Shown: positions 9,283 through 16,597 of the stretch, in pieces | How positions within the stretch are numbered: position 1 is the first letter of the stretch | Layout: every line of letters starts with the position of its first letter | Origin: an uncultured Pelagibacteraceae bacterium | GTDB taxonomy: Bacteria; Pseudomonadota; Alphaproteobacteria; Pelagibacterales; Pelagibacteraceae | Assembly: GCA_905612235.1 (NCBI GenBank) | Contig: CAJQRF010000011.1 | Coordinates: forward strand, 1 to 40,834 | Direction of reading: 5' to 3' | Length of the DNA: 40,834 bases | Translations under genes and position numbers: made by a program | The notes under the pieces: generated by a model | What the model saw: only the letters and a program-made list of their open reading frames with translations | What the model was told of the DNA's origin: nothing | Database searches by the model: none

Positions 9283-10107
9283 TTACATATTAAAATTTTT
9301 TCTAATATCATAGAACAATATAGGTATTTCTTTATATATAGTGTTCTTTTTAAACCAATAAGACATAAATCTTTCTGCTAAAAAACCATAGATTCTAGTT
9401 TGACCATAGCCTTTTAAATTTTCAAAACCAAATATCTGCTCACATTTCTCAAGCCAAGGGAATAAATCTTCATAATAATTTTTTAATTGTTTTTTTGATT
9501 TGCAAATAAACATATTGTGTGGGTTAAAAGAAACTTCATTATTCACAAATTTTCTAAAATCATTTTTATTTGAATCATCTAATAAATCTATCGCCTTATT
9601 TAAGTTATTTTCTCCATGCATCCAATCAAAATGAAAATTAAGATTTCTTTTTGTTTTACTAATTAAACTTGGTTTTTTAACAAAAAGTTTTAATGCAGTT
9701 TTTATAAATTTCATTGTCCTCCATTGATTTACAAACATCTGCTCTCCAAGAATTGACTCGCATGATTCGAGGTCTTTAGGAATGCTCTTTAATGCATGGG
9801 TATTAATTGTATCAATATTTATATTTTCGTTCTTGATATGATGTAAGCTCCAAAATTTTCTATACTGACAAAAACCTACCCATTCATCATCGTCGAGTTT
9901 ATCTAAATAATTTTTCCACAGCCAGTAGTGGAAAGTATATTCCCCATAATTTTTATTTTTTTCAGAAATATTTATTCCTGTATTATCCTGCGTCCAATGA
10001 TTATTAAATTTTTTATCTCCAAGGCCTACAGGTATATAATTAAGATTTTTAATAAAATCGTAGTGACTTGGTTCTAAACTTAAACAAAACATATTTAGGT
10101 TTTTCAT
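9283..10107 (-). CDS. DUF4422-family glycosyltransferase-like protein
   Basis: A 274 aa protein matching the pattern of DUF4422 proteins of capsule and LPS loci. These features are YGEYTFHYWLWKNY (family norm roughly ELTALYWAWKN), WVGFCQYRKFW (roughly VGLCHYRRYF), FNPHNMFICKSKKQLKNYYEDLFPWLEKCE, and the C-terminal RIYGFLAERFMSYWF. Function is inferred as glycosyl transfer; the acceptor and donor are unknown. The start codon overlaps the TGA of the truncated GT61 remnant upstream, so it was once translationally coupled to a gene that is now gone. A working promoter or ribosome site of its own is therefore uncertain. Confidence 0.8.
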   Translation of the reverse strand: MKNLNMFCLSLEPSHYDFIKNLNYIPVGLGDKKFNNHWTQDNTGINISEKNKNYGEYTFHYWLWKNYLDKLDDDEWVGFCQYRKFWSLHHIKNENINIDTINTHALKSIPKDLESCESILGEQMFVNQWRTMKFIKTALKLFVKKPSLISKTKRNLNFHFDWMHGENNLNKAIDLLDDSNKNDFRKFVNNEVSFNPHNMFICKSKKQLKNYYEDLFPWLEKCEQIFGFENLKGYGQTRIYGFLAERFMSYWFKKNTIYKEIPILFYDIRKNFNM

Positions 10108-10212
10108 ATTAAATTAATCCTTATTTCCTCAGATAAAGTTTGAACCGAAACCTGAATACTGCGTTGTTGATTTGGATGACTATATTTTTGTATTTCTTGA
10201 GCATCAGAGATA
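10104..10212 (-). pseudogene. C-terminal remnant of a GT61 (DUF563) glycosyltransferase gene
   Basis: Read on the minus strand, this stretch encodes ISDAQEIQKYSHPNQQRSI followed by about 15 more residues and a TGA. It aligns with the last 34 residues of the intact GT61 protein at 11572-12699 (ISDAKEIKKFDHPNQQGSI and onward). The upstream side stops being open immediately: in-frame TAA and TGA codons occur where the leader repeat at 10213 begins. The TGA overlaps the ATG of the DUF4422 gene in an ATGA, so the intact ancestor was coupled to it. It therefore looks like the stump left when the rest of the gene was replaced. The homology was found by eye and covers the diagnostic HPNQQ block. Confidence 0.8.
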
Positions 10213-10314
10213 AATTTTTATCAGCTTATACGTTAAAAGTTAAACATAAATTGAATTAATTTTACCTATCAATCTGAACTTATTAATATATAAATCAAAT
10301 AAAGAATTAGAAAA
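10213..10314 (+). repeat. Leader repeat copy A (inverted relative to copy B), promoter region of the 3-dehydratase gene
   Basis: About 95 of these bases recur, inverted, at 17513-17613 with five substitutions in the core. Both copies end within a few bases of an ATG, and both read in the direction of that gene. Shared blocks include TTTTATCAGCTTATACGTTAA, AAACATAAATTGAA, TAATTTTACCTATCAAT and ATTAATATATAAATCAAATA. A tandem 7-mer (GTTAAAA, GTTAAAC at 10232-10245) resembles a protein-binding site. TTTACC (10261-10266) and TAATAT (10284-10289), 17 bp apart, could be a sigma-70-type -35/-10 pair. The left edge coincides with the break in the GT61 remnant. Confidence 0.88.
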
Positions 10315-11571
10315 ATGAGTTTAACATCTGAATTAAATAAAGTTTTAGGGACCAAAGAAATAAAAAGAACAAATCATCTTTTTCCACTAAAAGATTCAAC
10401 CTTTAGAAATAAAGATTTAATTGAAGGAATTAAAGTTATTTTGAGTAAAGATGTAACTATGTCAAAAATTACTAAAAAGTTTGAAAAAACATTTAGTAAG
10501 AAAATGAAGATTCCTTATTCATTGATGGTAAACTCTGGATCATCAGCTAATCTTTTGGCATTTCAATGTTTAATTAATCCATATAGAAAAAAAAGATTAA
10601 AAAATGGTGATGAAGTTTTAATACCTTCAATATGTTGGTCAACTTCACTTTGGCCAATCATTCAATGTGGATTAAAACCAGTTTTTGTAGATGTTGATAA
10701 AGAAAATTTTAATATATCTTTAAAAGATCTTGAAAAAAAAATTACAAAAAAGACAAAAGCATTAATGCTCATTCATGTTCTTGGAATATCCACGAACATG
10801 TCAAAACTTTTAAAAATAATAAAAAAAAATAAAATTATTCTAGTAGAAGACACTTGTGAAAGTATAGGAGCTAAGTATAAAAAAAAATCTCTTGGTAGTT
10901 TTGGAGATTTTTCAACTTTTTCTTTTTATTTTTCTCACCAAATTTCATCAGTAGAAGGTGGCATGATATGTTGCCAAAATAAAGAAGATGAAAATATTAT
11001 TAAATCTCTTAGGTCTCATGGGTGGGCAAAAGATTTATCAAATCAGAAGAAAATAGAAAATAAAAATAAAAAAATAAACAAAAATTTTTTGTTTTATAAT
11101 TCTGGCTTTAATTTAAGACCTACTGATATACAGGCAGCAATTGGATTAAGCCAATTTAATTCTTTAGAAAGTTTTATTAAAGTGAGAAGTTTTAATAGAA
11201 ATAAAATTATTAAAAAATTAATTCAGGATAAAAGATGGAGAAAACAAGTTAGTTTTATTAACAACGATTCAAATACTAAACCCTCATGGTTTGGTTTAAC
11301 AATGCTGTTAAATAAGAAATATAAAAATTTGAAAGATAAAATATTTAATAATTTAGATAAATTAGGTATTGAAAATAGACCAATTATTAGTGGAAACTTT
11401 TTAAGACAACCCGCTATAAAAAAATATAATCTTAAACAAAAAAGTATAAATTTTCCTAATTCAAATTTTGTGCATGATCATGGATTGTTTGTGGGTTTAA
11501 AACATAAAGTTTTAAATGATAAAGATGTTCTTAAATTTGCAGATATATTTTTTAAGGCTTTTACAATTTAA
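10315..11571 (+). CDS. PLP-dependent sugar 3-dehydratase, DegT family with His at the Lys position (ColD/RfbH-like)
   Basis: A 418 aa DegT/DnrJ/EryC1-fold protein. NSGSSANLLA (73-82) binds the cofactor phosphate, IPSICWSTSLWPIIQCGLKPVFVDVD is typical of the RfbH/ColD branch, and VEDTCES supplies the cofactor-pairing Asp179. Where aminotransferases of this family have the Schiff-base lysine, this protein has His208 (SFYFSHQISSVEGG). In ColD and RfbH/E1 that Lys-to-His change converts an aminotransferase into a 3-deoxygenating dehydratase that makes 3,6-dideoxyhexose precursors. Gmd at 17696 could supply GDP-4-keto-6-deoxymannose, the ColD substrate. It is preceded by leader repeat A and abuts the convergent GT61 stop (TAA|TTA). 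Confidence 0.85.
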   Translation: MSLTSELNKVLGTKEIKRTNHLFPLKDSTFRNKDLIEGIKVILSKDVTMSKITKKFEKTFSKKMKIPYSLMVNSGSSANLLAFQCLINPYRKKRLKNGDEVLIPSICWSTSLWPIIQCGLKPVFVDVDKENFNISLKDLEKKITKKTKALMLIHVLGISTNMSKLLKIIKKNKIILVEDTCESIGAKYKKKSLGSFGDFSTFSFYFSHQISSVEGGMICCQNKEDENIIKSLRSHGWAKDLSNQKKIENKNKKINKNFLFYNSGFNLRPTDIQAAIGLSQFNSLESFIKVRSFNRNKIIKKLIQDKRWRKQVSFINNDSNTKPSWFGLTMLLNKKYKNLKDKIFNNLDKLGIENRPIISGNFLRQPAIKKYNLKQKSINFPNSNFVHDHGLFVGLKHKVLNDKDVLKFADIFFKAFTI

Positions 11572-12699
11572 TTAATCTTTAAGTGCTTTAGCTAAATTTT
11601 CAACTAATATCTCAATACTACCTTGCTGGTTTGGGTGGTCAAATTTTTTTATTTCTTTGGCATCAGAAATTATTGGGACATAATTTAAATTATTTTTTTT
11701 TGATACATTTTCATACATTGCTCCAGCATTAGTGCTTCTAAGTTCAATTACTTTAGTATTTGGTTTACAAAAAACTAAATTAGCTAATCCAGCACCATGA
11801 AGACCTACAACACATTCTGCGTTGTTAAATATATCTACCTGCTTAGTAAATGCCATTTCATGAAGTTTTACTGTAGTAAAATTATTCTTTAAAAGATAAT
11901 CTTTTATTTCTTCCTCATTTGATACTAATCTTTGTGCTTGATAATTATTAATTGTTTCACCTCTGTCAATATAAATTTTATTTTCTTCTTTTTTATTTCT
12001 TAATATATTGTTGTTTAAAAAAGTTTTTCTTAACCAATAAATAATCCAAGCAGGAATATTGTGAGTATCTTCTGTCGCATTACCGCTTACTACAACTGGA
12101 TGGTCAGTAACTATTAATTTTTTCGCTTTTATATGTCTAAACTTTTTACTAGAAAGTCTTTTGCTATTAGGTATATTTAAAAAATCTAGTGTTTCTTTTT
12201 GAAATTTTTTTATATCATCAGGCAAAAGAAAATAATCTACTTCGCTTAAATTAATAGTTTTGCTACACAATCCTATTCTTGGAAGCACATCTACTAACCA
12301 GTGCCAATAATTATTATTTCCTCCACCACCTGTTAATAAAGATAGTGCTGTGCCATTTAAATTTCTTAATATTCTTGGTGTCCCTTTTTTAAAAACAACA
12401 TTTTCTTTTATTTTTCCATTATAAATTCTTGAATCATTTGTGTATCTTAATTGAAATGATGCTTCTTCTATAATGTTTTTGTCAACCAAGACGGCCGTGT
12501 CTTGTATTCGGTCTGTATACAGCCTTCCATTAGTAATATTATAAACTTTATAAATTAAATCTTTTTCTATTTCTAAGTTATAAATTTTTACACGTTTATC
12601 CTCTTTAATATTTATAGATTTTTTAATTTTTCCATATATTACGAAGAAAAGACTATAAGAAAATATTTTAAATATATTTTGTAAACTTTTTTTTATCAC
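11572..12699 (-). CDS. GT61 (DUF563) family glycosyltransferase
   Basis: A 375 aa protein with an N-terminal hydrophobic segment (about residues 8-24, signal-anchor type). The GGGGNNNYWHWLVDVLPRI block (124-142) and GLHGAGLANLVF with NTKVIELRS are hallmarks of the DUF563/GT61 family. Such proteins transfer xylose, GlcNAc or other sugars; specificity here is unknown. The annotated start is GTG, 13 nt after the CCA end of the upstream tRNA gene on the same strand, with no clear Shine-Dalgarno. It may be translated from a processed tRNA-mRNA transcript, or the true start may lie slightly downstream. A broken paralogue lies at 10104-10212. Confidence 0.83.
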   Translation of the reverse strand: MIKKSLQNIFKIFSYSLFFVIYGKIKKSINIKEDKRVKIYNLEIEKDLIYKVYNITNGRLYTDRIQDTAVLVDKNIIEEASFQLRYTNDSRIYNGKIKENVVFKKGTPRILRNLNGTALSLLTGGGGNNNYWHWLVDVLPRIGLCSKTINLSEVDYFLLPDDIKKFQKETLDFLNIPNSKRLSSKKFRHIKAKKLIVTDHPVVVSGNATEDTHNIPAWIIYWLRKTFLNNNILRNKKEENKIYIDRGETINNYQAQRLVSNEEEIKDYLLKNNFTTVKLHEMAFTKQVDIFNNAECVVGLHGAGLANLVFCKPNTKVIELRSTNAGAMYENVSKKNNLNYVPIISDAKEIKKFDHPNQQGSIEILVENLAKALKD

Positions 12700-12712
12700 G
12701 TTGTGCCAATTA

Positions 12713-12789
12713 TGGTAGCGGAGAGTGGGATCGAACCACCGACCTCAGGCTTATGAGTCCTGCGCTCTAACCAACTGAGCTACCCCGCC
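12713..12789 (-). tRNA. tRNA with CAU anticodon, probably elongator tRNA-Met
   Basis: The minus strand folds into a complete 77-nt cloverleaf including encoded CCA. The acceptor stem is GGCGGGG/CTCCGCT with two G-U pairs. The D arm is GCTC/GAGC, the anticodon loop CTCATAA on a CAGG/CCTG stem, and the T arm GGTGG-TTCGATC-CCACT. Position 31-39 of the anticodon stem is an A-G mismatch. CAU could be initiator Met, elongator Met or lysidine-modified Ile. The paired first position and loop argue against initiator, and the acceptor stem resembles alphaproteobacterial elongator Met. It lies inside the polysaccharide island. Confidence 0.95.
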
Positions 12790-12942
12790 ATTTAATTTAT
12801 ATTGATTTATAATACTATTTATTTTCAATTCAACACAAGTATAGCTAGGAGTTGTATGAAATCAATTTGAATTAAGTTATGAATTTAAAAATTAAGACTA
12901 ATTACTTTGAAATTGGATTAAAAAGATTATAAAGATATTAAT

Positions 12943-13560
12943 ATGGACGAAATCTCATCAATAGTAATTTTAATATCTGGAGGTTTATTATTAAGGTTTT
13001 CACTAACTCTCACAGGTCAAGCGTGGGCCAAATCCCATGCTCAAACAGTAGCTTTTATGATTCTTCCTGTAATAACTTATGTAATAACTAAAACGATTAC
13101 TGGGAATATTGCTTTATCATTAGGTATGATTGGAGCACTATCAATTGTAAGATTTAGACATCCTGTAAAAAGTGCTTTAGAGCTAATTATGTACTTTGAT
13201 TTAATTACAATTGGAATAGCAACAAGTGTAAGAACAAAATGGGCGATTCAACTTATTTTATGCACTATAGCAATTATTGTATTAGTAAAATTTACACAAA
13301 TACTTTTTAAAAAATTTGGAAAATCTTTTTATAACGTTTCTTTTAATGAAGGAATATCCTTAAATTCTATAGAAATTTTTGCTAAGGAAAAAATTGACTT
13401 AATTGAAAGTAGTAATAATTTAGTGAGCTTATTTAAAGATTCATCCCAACAGGAAATTATTTATAGATTAACTTTTGACAATAAAAAAGAACTTAATCAA
13501 TTTAAAAAAAAAATTGAAGAGTCAAAAAGTATTAACAAGATTGATATAAACTTCGTTTAA
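12943..13560 (+). CDS. DUF4956 membrane protein
   Basis: A 205 aa protein with an N-terminal half of about four hydrophobic segments and a soluble C-terminal domain of about 80 residues. The conserved block SLGMIGALSIVRFRHPVK (about 58-75), followed by a membrane segment containing TIGIATSV, is the signature of DUF4956. No biochemical function is established for the family to my knowledge. Its recurrent genomic partners are CotH-like and VTC-domain proteins, and exactly these follow at gaps of 5 and 28 bp, supporting a shared membrane complex. Start ATG at 12943; no strong ribosome site is visible. Confidence 0.88.
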   Translation: MDEISSIVILISGGLLLRFSLTLTGQAWAKSHAQTVAFMILPVITYVITKTITGNIALSLGMIGALSIVRFRHPVKSALELIMYFDLITIGIATSVRTKWAIQLILCTIAIIVLVKFTQILFKKFGKSFYNVSFNEGISLNSIEIFAKEKIDLIESSNNLVSLFKDSSQQEIIYRLTFDNKKELNQFKKKIEESKSINKIDINFV

Positions 13561-13565
13561 AATTA

Positions 13566-15089
13566 ATGAAAGAAAAAATTTTTATTTTTTTTTTTTTATT
13601 TTGTTTTCCGCAAATAGGATCAAGTGATACTTTAAAAAAATACTGTAATGAAACTATTTATCAAATTGAAGATGAGGATATAAATAATCTTAAAATTAAA
13701 AATATTACTATAAATGTTGATAAACATAAAAAATGGACAAAAAATAGTTTAAAAATTTTAATAGGTAATTTCAGATGGATACCAGAAAAATTTAAAAAGA
13801 GATTTAATGCAGACGTTTCAGTTTTATTTGACAATAATTTGTTGTGTAATTTTAGAGGAAGAATAAGAAATAATGGAAATCAAAAAGACCATATCGCATT
13901 AAAAGATAACTCTATTGTTCAAAGCATAGATGTTCATTTACAAAATGGACATATTTATGGAATTAAAAAATTTAAACTTTTAAGAACTAATACTAGAGGC
14001 AATTACAAAGATGAAATATTGCTTACAGAAATATTAAGAGAATTAAATTATATTTCTCCACGCACAAGTATGATTGCAACAAAAATTAATAATGTTGACT
14101 CAAAAATGTTGTTTCAAGAAAAACCTGACGAAGCAATGCTTAAGTTTAACTCGAGAAAAAACGGTCCTATATTTGAAGGTGACGAGAGATTTATGTTTAG
14201 GCTTGCAAAAAATTTACCTGATAATCACTTAAGTAATATGTCTCTAGGAATGCTTCCGTTATTAGAAAAAGGTGTCAATGCAATGCTAGCCAGACAGATT
14301 AATTCAGAATGGAATCAAGAAAATGAAAATAATTTCAATATTGCGCACACCTCATTAACAAAATTAAATATTTCATATCTGCTTTATCTTAATTCATATA
14401 GAAATGAAAAAAATAACTTTGATTATCACAATTACAGTCTAAACAATAATTTATTGGGTTTGAATAATGACAAAAATATTTTAAAGCTTGATATATATAA
14501 TTTATTAGTATTTTCAACAAATGGATGGCATGGTTTAGGTCCTAACAATAGAAAATTTTATTGGAATTCGATAGAAAATTTTTTTGAACCAATAAATTCA
14601 GATACTAATGCAAACATTGATATAAAAACTACTGTATTTCATCTACCATACAGTAAGCAAGTTGATAATGCTTTTAATATTTTGCAAAAATTATTAAATA
14701 ATTTAAATATTAGAAAATTAAAATACAATATTGCTTTTAGGGGAATAAATTTAAGTGAAAAAAAAGTTAAGGAAAAAATTAATAAAATAAAAAGTAATCT
14801 TAATGAACTTAAGAAAATATACCATGAAGCTGACCAGGAAGTTGTTAAATATAATAGAAATAATATAATTGAAGAAAAAATGTGGTATAATTATTATGAA
14901 TATTTATATGAGATTAATCCTAATATTTATGTTGTTAAAAAATCTAAAAAAAATGGCGCATTTAAGAGATGTAAAATAAAACCCTTTGTATGTAATGATT
15001 TTAGCTTTAATAAAGAGCAATTAATTAACTTGGTAGAAGGTAGACTTGTTATAAAAGGAATGGAATATCAGTATTTAGGAGTAATGTAG
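13566..15089 (+). CDS. CotH kinase-like secreted protein
   Basis: A 507 aa protein with a signal-peptide-like N-terminus (KEKIFIFFFLFCFPQIGSSD, partly encoded by a 13-T run). The central region resembles the CotH fold. KKFKLLRTNTRGNYKDEILLTEILRELNYISPRTSMIATKIN is followed by LFQEKP and FEGDERF. Near residues 310-350, DIYNLLVFSTNGWHGLGPNNRKFYW is followed by FEPINSDTNAN. CotH proteins are atypical protein kinases that phosphorylate secreted proteins, but the catalytic residues cannot be assigned safely here. The lysine-rich C-terminal third may be helical. It sits between DUF4956 and VTC-domain genes in one transcription unit; the export signal suggests it acts in the periplasm or at the surface. 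Confidence 0.72.
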   Translation: MKEKIFIFFFLFCFPQIGSSDTLKKYCNETIYQIEDEDINNLKIKNITINVDKHKKWTKNSLKILIGNFRWIPEKFKKRFNADVSVLFDNNLLCNFRGRIRNNGNQKDHIALKDNSIVQSIDVHLQNGHIYGIKKFKLLRTNTRGNYKDEILLTEILRELNYISPRTSMIATKINNVDSKMLFQEKPDEAMLKFNSRKNGPIFEGDERFMFRLAKNLPDNHLSNMSLGMLPLLEKGVNAMLARQINSEWNQENENNFNIAHTSLTKLNISYLLYLNSYRNEKNNFDYHNYSLNNNLLGLNNDKNILKLDIYNLLVFSTNGWHGLGPNNRKFYWNSIENFFEPINSDTNANIDIKTTVFHLPYSKQVDNAFNILQKLLNNLNIRKLKYNIAFRGINLSEKKVKEKINKIKSNLNELKKIYHEADQEVVKYNRNNIIEEKMWYNYYEYLYEINPNIYVVKKSKKNGAFKRCKIKPFVCNDFSFNKEQLINLVEGRLVIKGMEYQYLGVM

Positions 15090-15117
15090 ATAGAATTTAA
15101 GATTTTTAAGCTGAAAT

Positions 15118-15711
15118 ATGACTTTTAGAATAGAACAAAAATTTTCAATTGATAGCTGCAGAATAACTGACTTTAAAAATTATCTTGAAGATAAAAATAT
15201 AAAACAAATTTATCAGCGTAGAAAAATCAAAAGCCTTTATTTTGATAATAATAACTTTGGAATGTATAATGATTCTGTTGAGGGTTTAACTCCCAGGAAA
15301 AAAATACGTCTAAGAACATATCCTAAAACAAAAGATTTAAACCAATATCTCGAAATCAAAATATCAAGCGTAGAAGGAAGATTTAAAACTAGCAATATTA
15401 TCAATACAAATAAGTATAATTTTTTTAAGACAAAAGGTATTTTAGACTTACAATATGGATTATGTAAACCATGCCTTTATGTAGTTTATGATAGGGAATA
15501 TTTTATAATGAATGACGTCAGAATATCTATAGATAATAATATAAGCTACATGCCAAAGTATAAAAATGTTTATCAAAGAGAGTATGGGTCTATAGTTGAG
15601 ATTAAAACTGGAGCAAAAAAGGAGTTAGATGAACTAACTAATGACTTTCCATTTCAAAAAATAAGATATTCCAAATATTGCAATGCTGTAGAAAAAACAC
15701 TTTTAAGATAA
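15118..15711 (+). CDS. VTC-domain protein (polyphosphate polymerase-like)
   Basis: A 197 aa soluble protein with the beta-barrel signature of the VTC/triphosphate-tunnel family. Visible blocks are RIEQKF (Glu6, Lys8), SLYFDNNNFGMYNDSVEG, KKIRLRTYP (Lys62, Arg64, Arg66), YLEIKISSVEGRFK (Glu79, Lys81, Lys90), YDREYF (Arg126), VRISID (Arg135, Asp139), GSIVEIKTG (Glu161, Lys163) and the terminal RYSKYCNAVEK (Ser185, Lys186). In yeast Vtc4 the corresponding basic tunnel residues bind ATP and the growing polyphosphate chain, and the acidic ones bind metal. Catalytic competence is plausible because these residues are retained, but polyphosphate synthesis is inferred. FkbM follows with no spacer. Confidence 0.86.
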   Translation: MTFRIEQKFSIDSCRITDFKNYLEDKNIKQIYQRRKIKSLYFDNNNFGMYNDSVEGLTPRKKIRLRTYPKTKDLNQYLEIKISSVEGRFKTSNIINTNKYNFFKTKGILDLQYGLCKPCLYVVYDREYFIMNDVRISIDNNISYMPKYKNVYQREYGSIVEIKTGAKKELDELTNDFPFQKIRYSKYCNAVEKTLLR

Positions 15712-16593
15712 ATGTATTTTACAAAAAGATATTATAGAATTTTGGAGTCCATCATTAAAAAAACTTTAAATTTTAAAAATCATTCAAATAATGTTGCATT
15801 AGAAAAAACCATTCAAAGTGCGATTTATAATTCAACTAAAAAAGAAAAAATATTATTTTTAAATAAAAATAATAAAAAATATATTGTCCATAACAACGAT
15901 CATATTTCAAAGTTATTATTTATTAATGCCGAATTTGACTTTAAAATTTTAAAGAAAGCATTAAAATATTTAGGAAAAAAACATAAAAGACATACGCTAA
16001 TAAATATTGGTGCTCATATAGGCTCAACCTGTATTGAAGCTATAAAAATGAATTATTTTAAAAACTCAATAGCATTTGAACCAGCAATACGAAATTTTAG
16101 ACTGTTAAAGGCAAATATTTTAATAAACTCTCTTGAGAATAGAATTAAAGTTTTCCATTTAGCTATTAGTAATGAGAAAAAGGTTTTACGTTTAAGTATC
16201 AATAAACTTGCTAATTCTGGAGACAATAGAATTTTAAAAAAAAAAGACAAAATAAAATACGAAAAAGTTAAAAGTGAAAAGCTTGATAATTTTACATCAA
16301 CACTAAATAGAAACAACACTTTAGTGTTTATGGATGTTCAAGGACATGAGCCTTATGTCTTTCTTGGTGCAAAAAAAACAATTAAAAAGAAAATACCAAT
16401 AGTTTTTGAATTTTCACCTTATCTATTCGATAAAAATTGGCTTAAATATTTTAAAGAATTATTTAAAAACTACAATTACTTATACGATTTACAAAATGAT
16501 ACGAAATTAAAATTCACATCTGAAAATCTTTTAAAATTGCATAAAAAATTAAAACTAAAAAATGAAGGTTATACAGATTTATTAATTTTATAA
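15712..16593 (+). CDS. FkbM-family methyltransferase
   Basis: A 293 aa protein with a SAM-binding core beginning near residue 95: LINIGAHIGSTCIEA, then SIAFEPAIRNFRLLKANI, NRIKVFHLAISN, SGDNRI and LVFMDVQGHEPYVFLGA. This order is typical of FkbM methyltransferases, which often O-methylate sugars of glycans or lipids. The target here is unknown. Its ATG directly follows the VTC-gene stop, so it belongs to the DUF4956-CotH-VTC unit or has been attached to it. It ends 4 bp from the convergent GT9-like gene. Confidence 0.87.
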   Translation: MYFTKRYYRILESIIKKTLNFKNHSNNVALEKTIQSAIYNSTKKEKILFLNKNNKKYIVHNNDHISKLLFINAEFDFKILKKALKYLGKKHKRHTLINIGAHIGSTCIEAIKMNYFKNSIAFEPAIRNFRLLKANILINSLENRIKVFHLAISNEKKVLRLSINKLANSGDNRILKKKDKIKYEKVKSEKLDNFTSTLNRNNTLVFMDVQGHEPYVFLGAKKTIKKKIPIVFEFSPYLFDKNWLKYFKELFKNYNYLYDLQNDTKLKFTSENLLKLHKKLKLKNEGYTDLLIL

Positions 16594-16597
16594 TCTT

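Noticed and set aside
10221-10250. XerCD dif-like site in the leader (TTATACGTTAAAAGTTAAAC)
   Set aside because: It has only loose similarity to dif arms and occurs in two inverted copies; there is no second arm of the expected pattern.
12713-12789. Duplicated tRNA 3' end (att site) elsewhere in the island
   Set aside because: I looked for copies of the tRNA 3' segment near the island borders and found none, so integration at this tRNA is not demonstrated.
12879-12932. A 17-codon frame (MNLKIKTNYFEIGLKRL) directly before the DUF4956 gene
   Set aside because: Too short, no ribosome site and no similarity that I can see to neighbours; chance frame in AT-rich DNA cannot be excluded.
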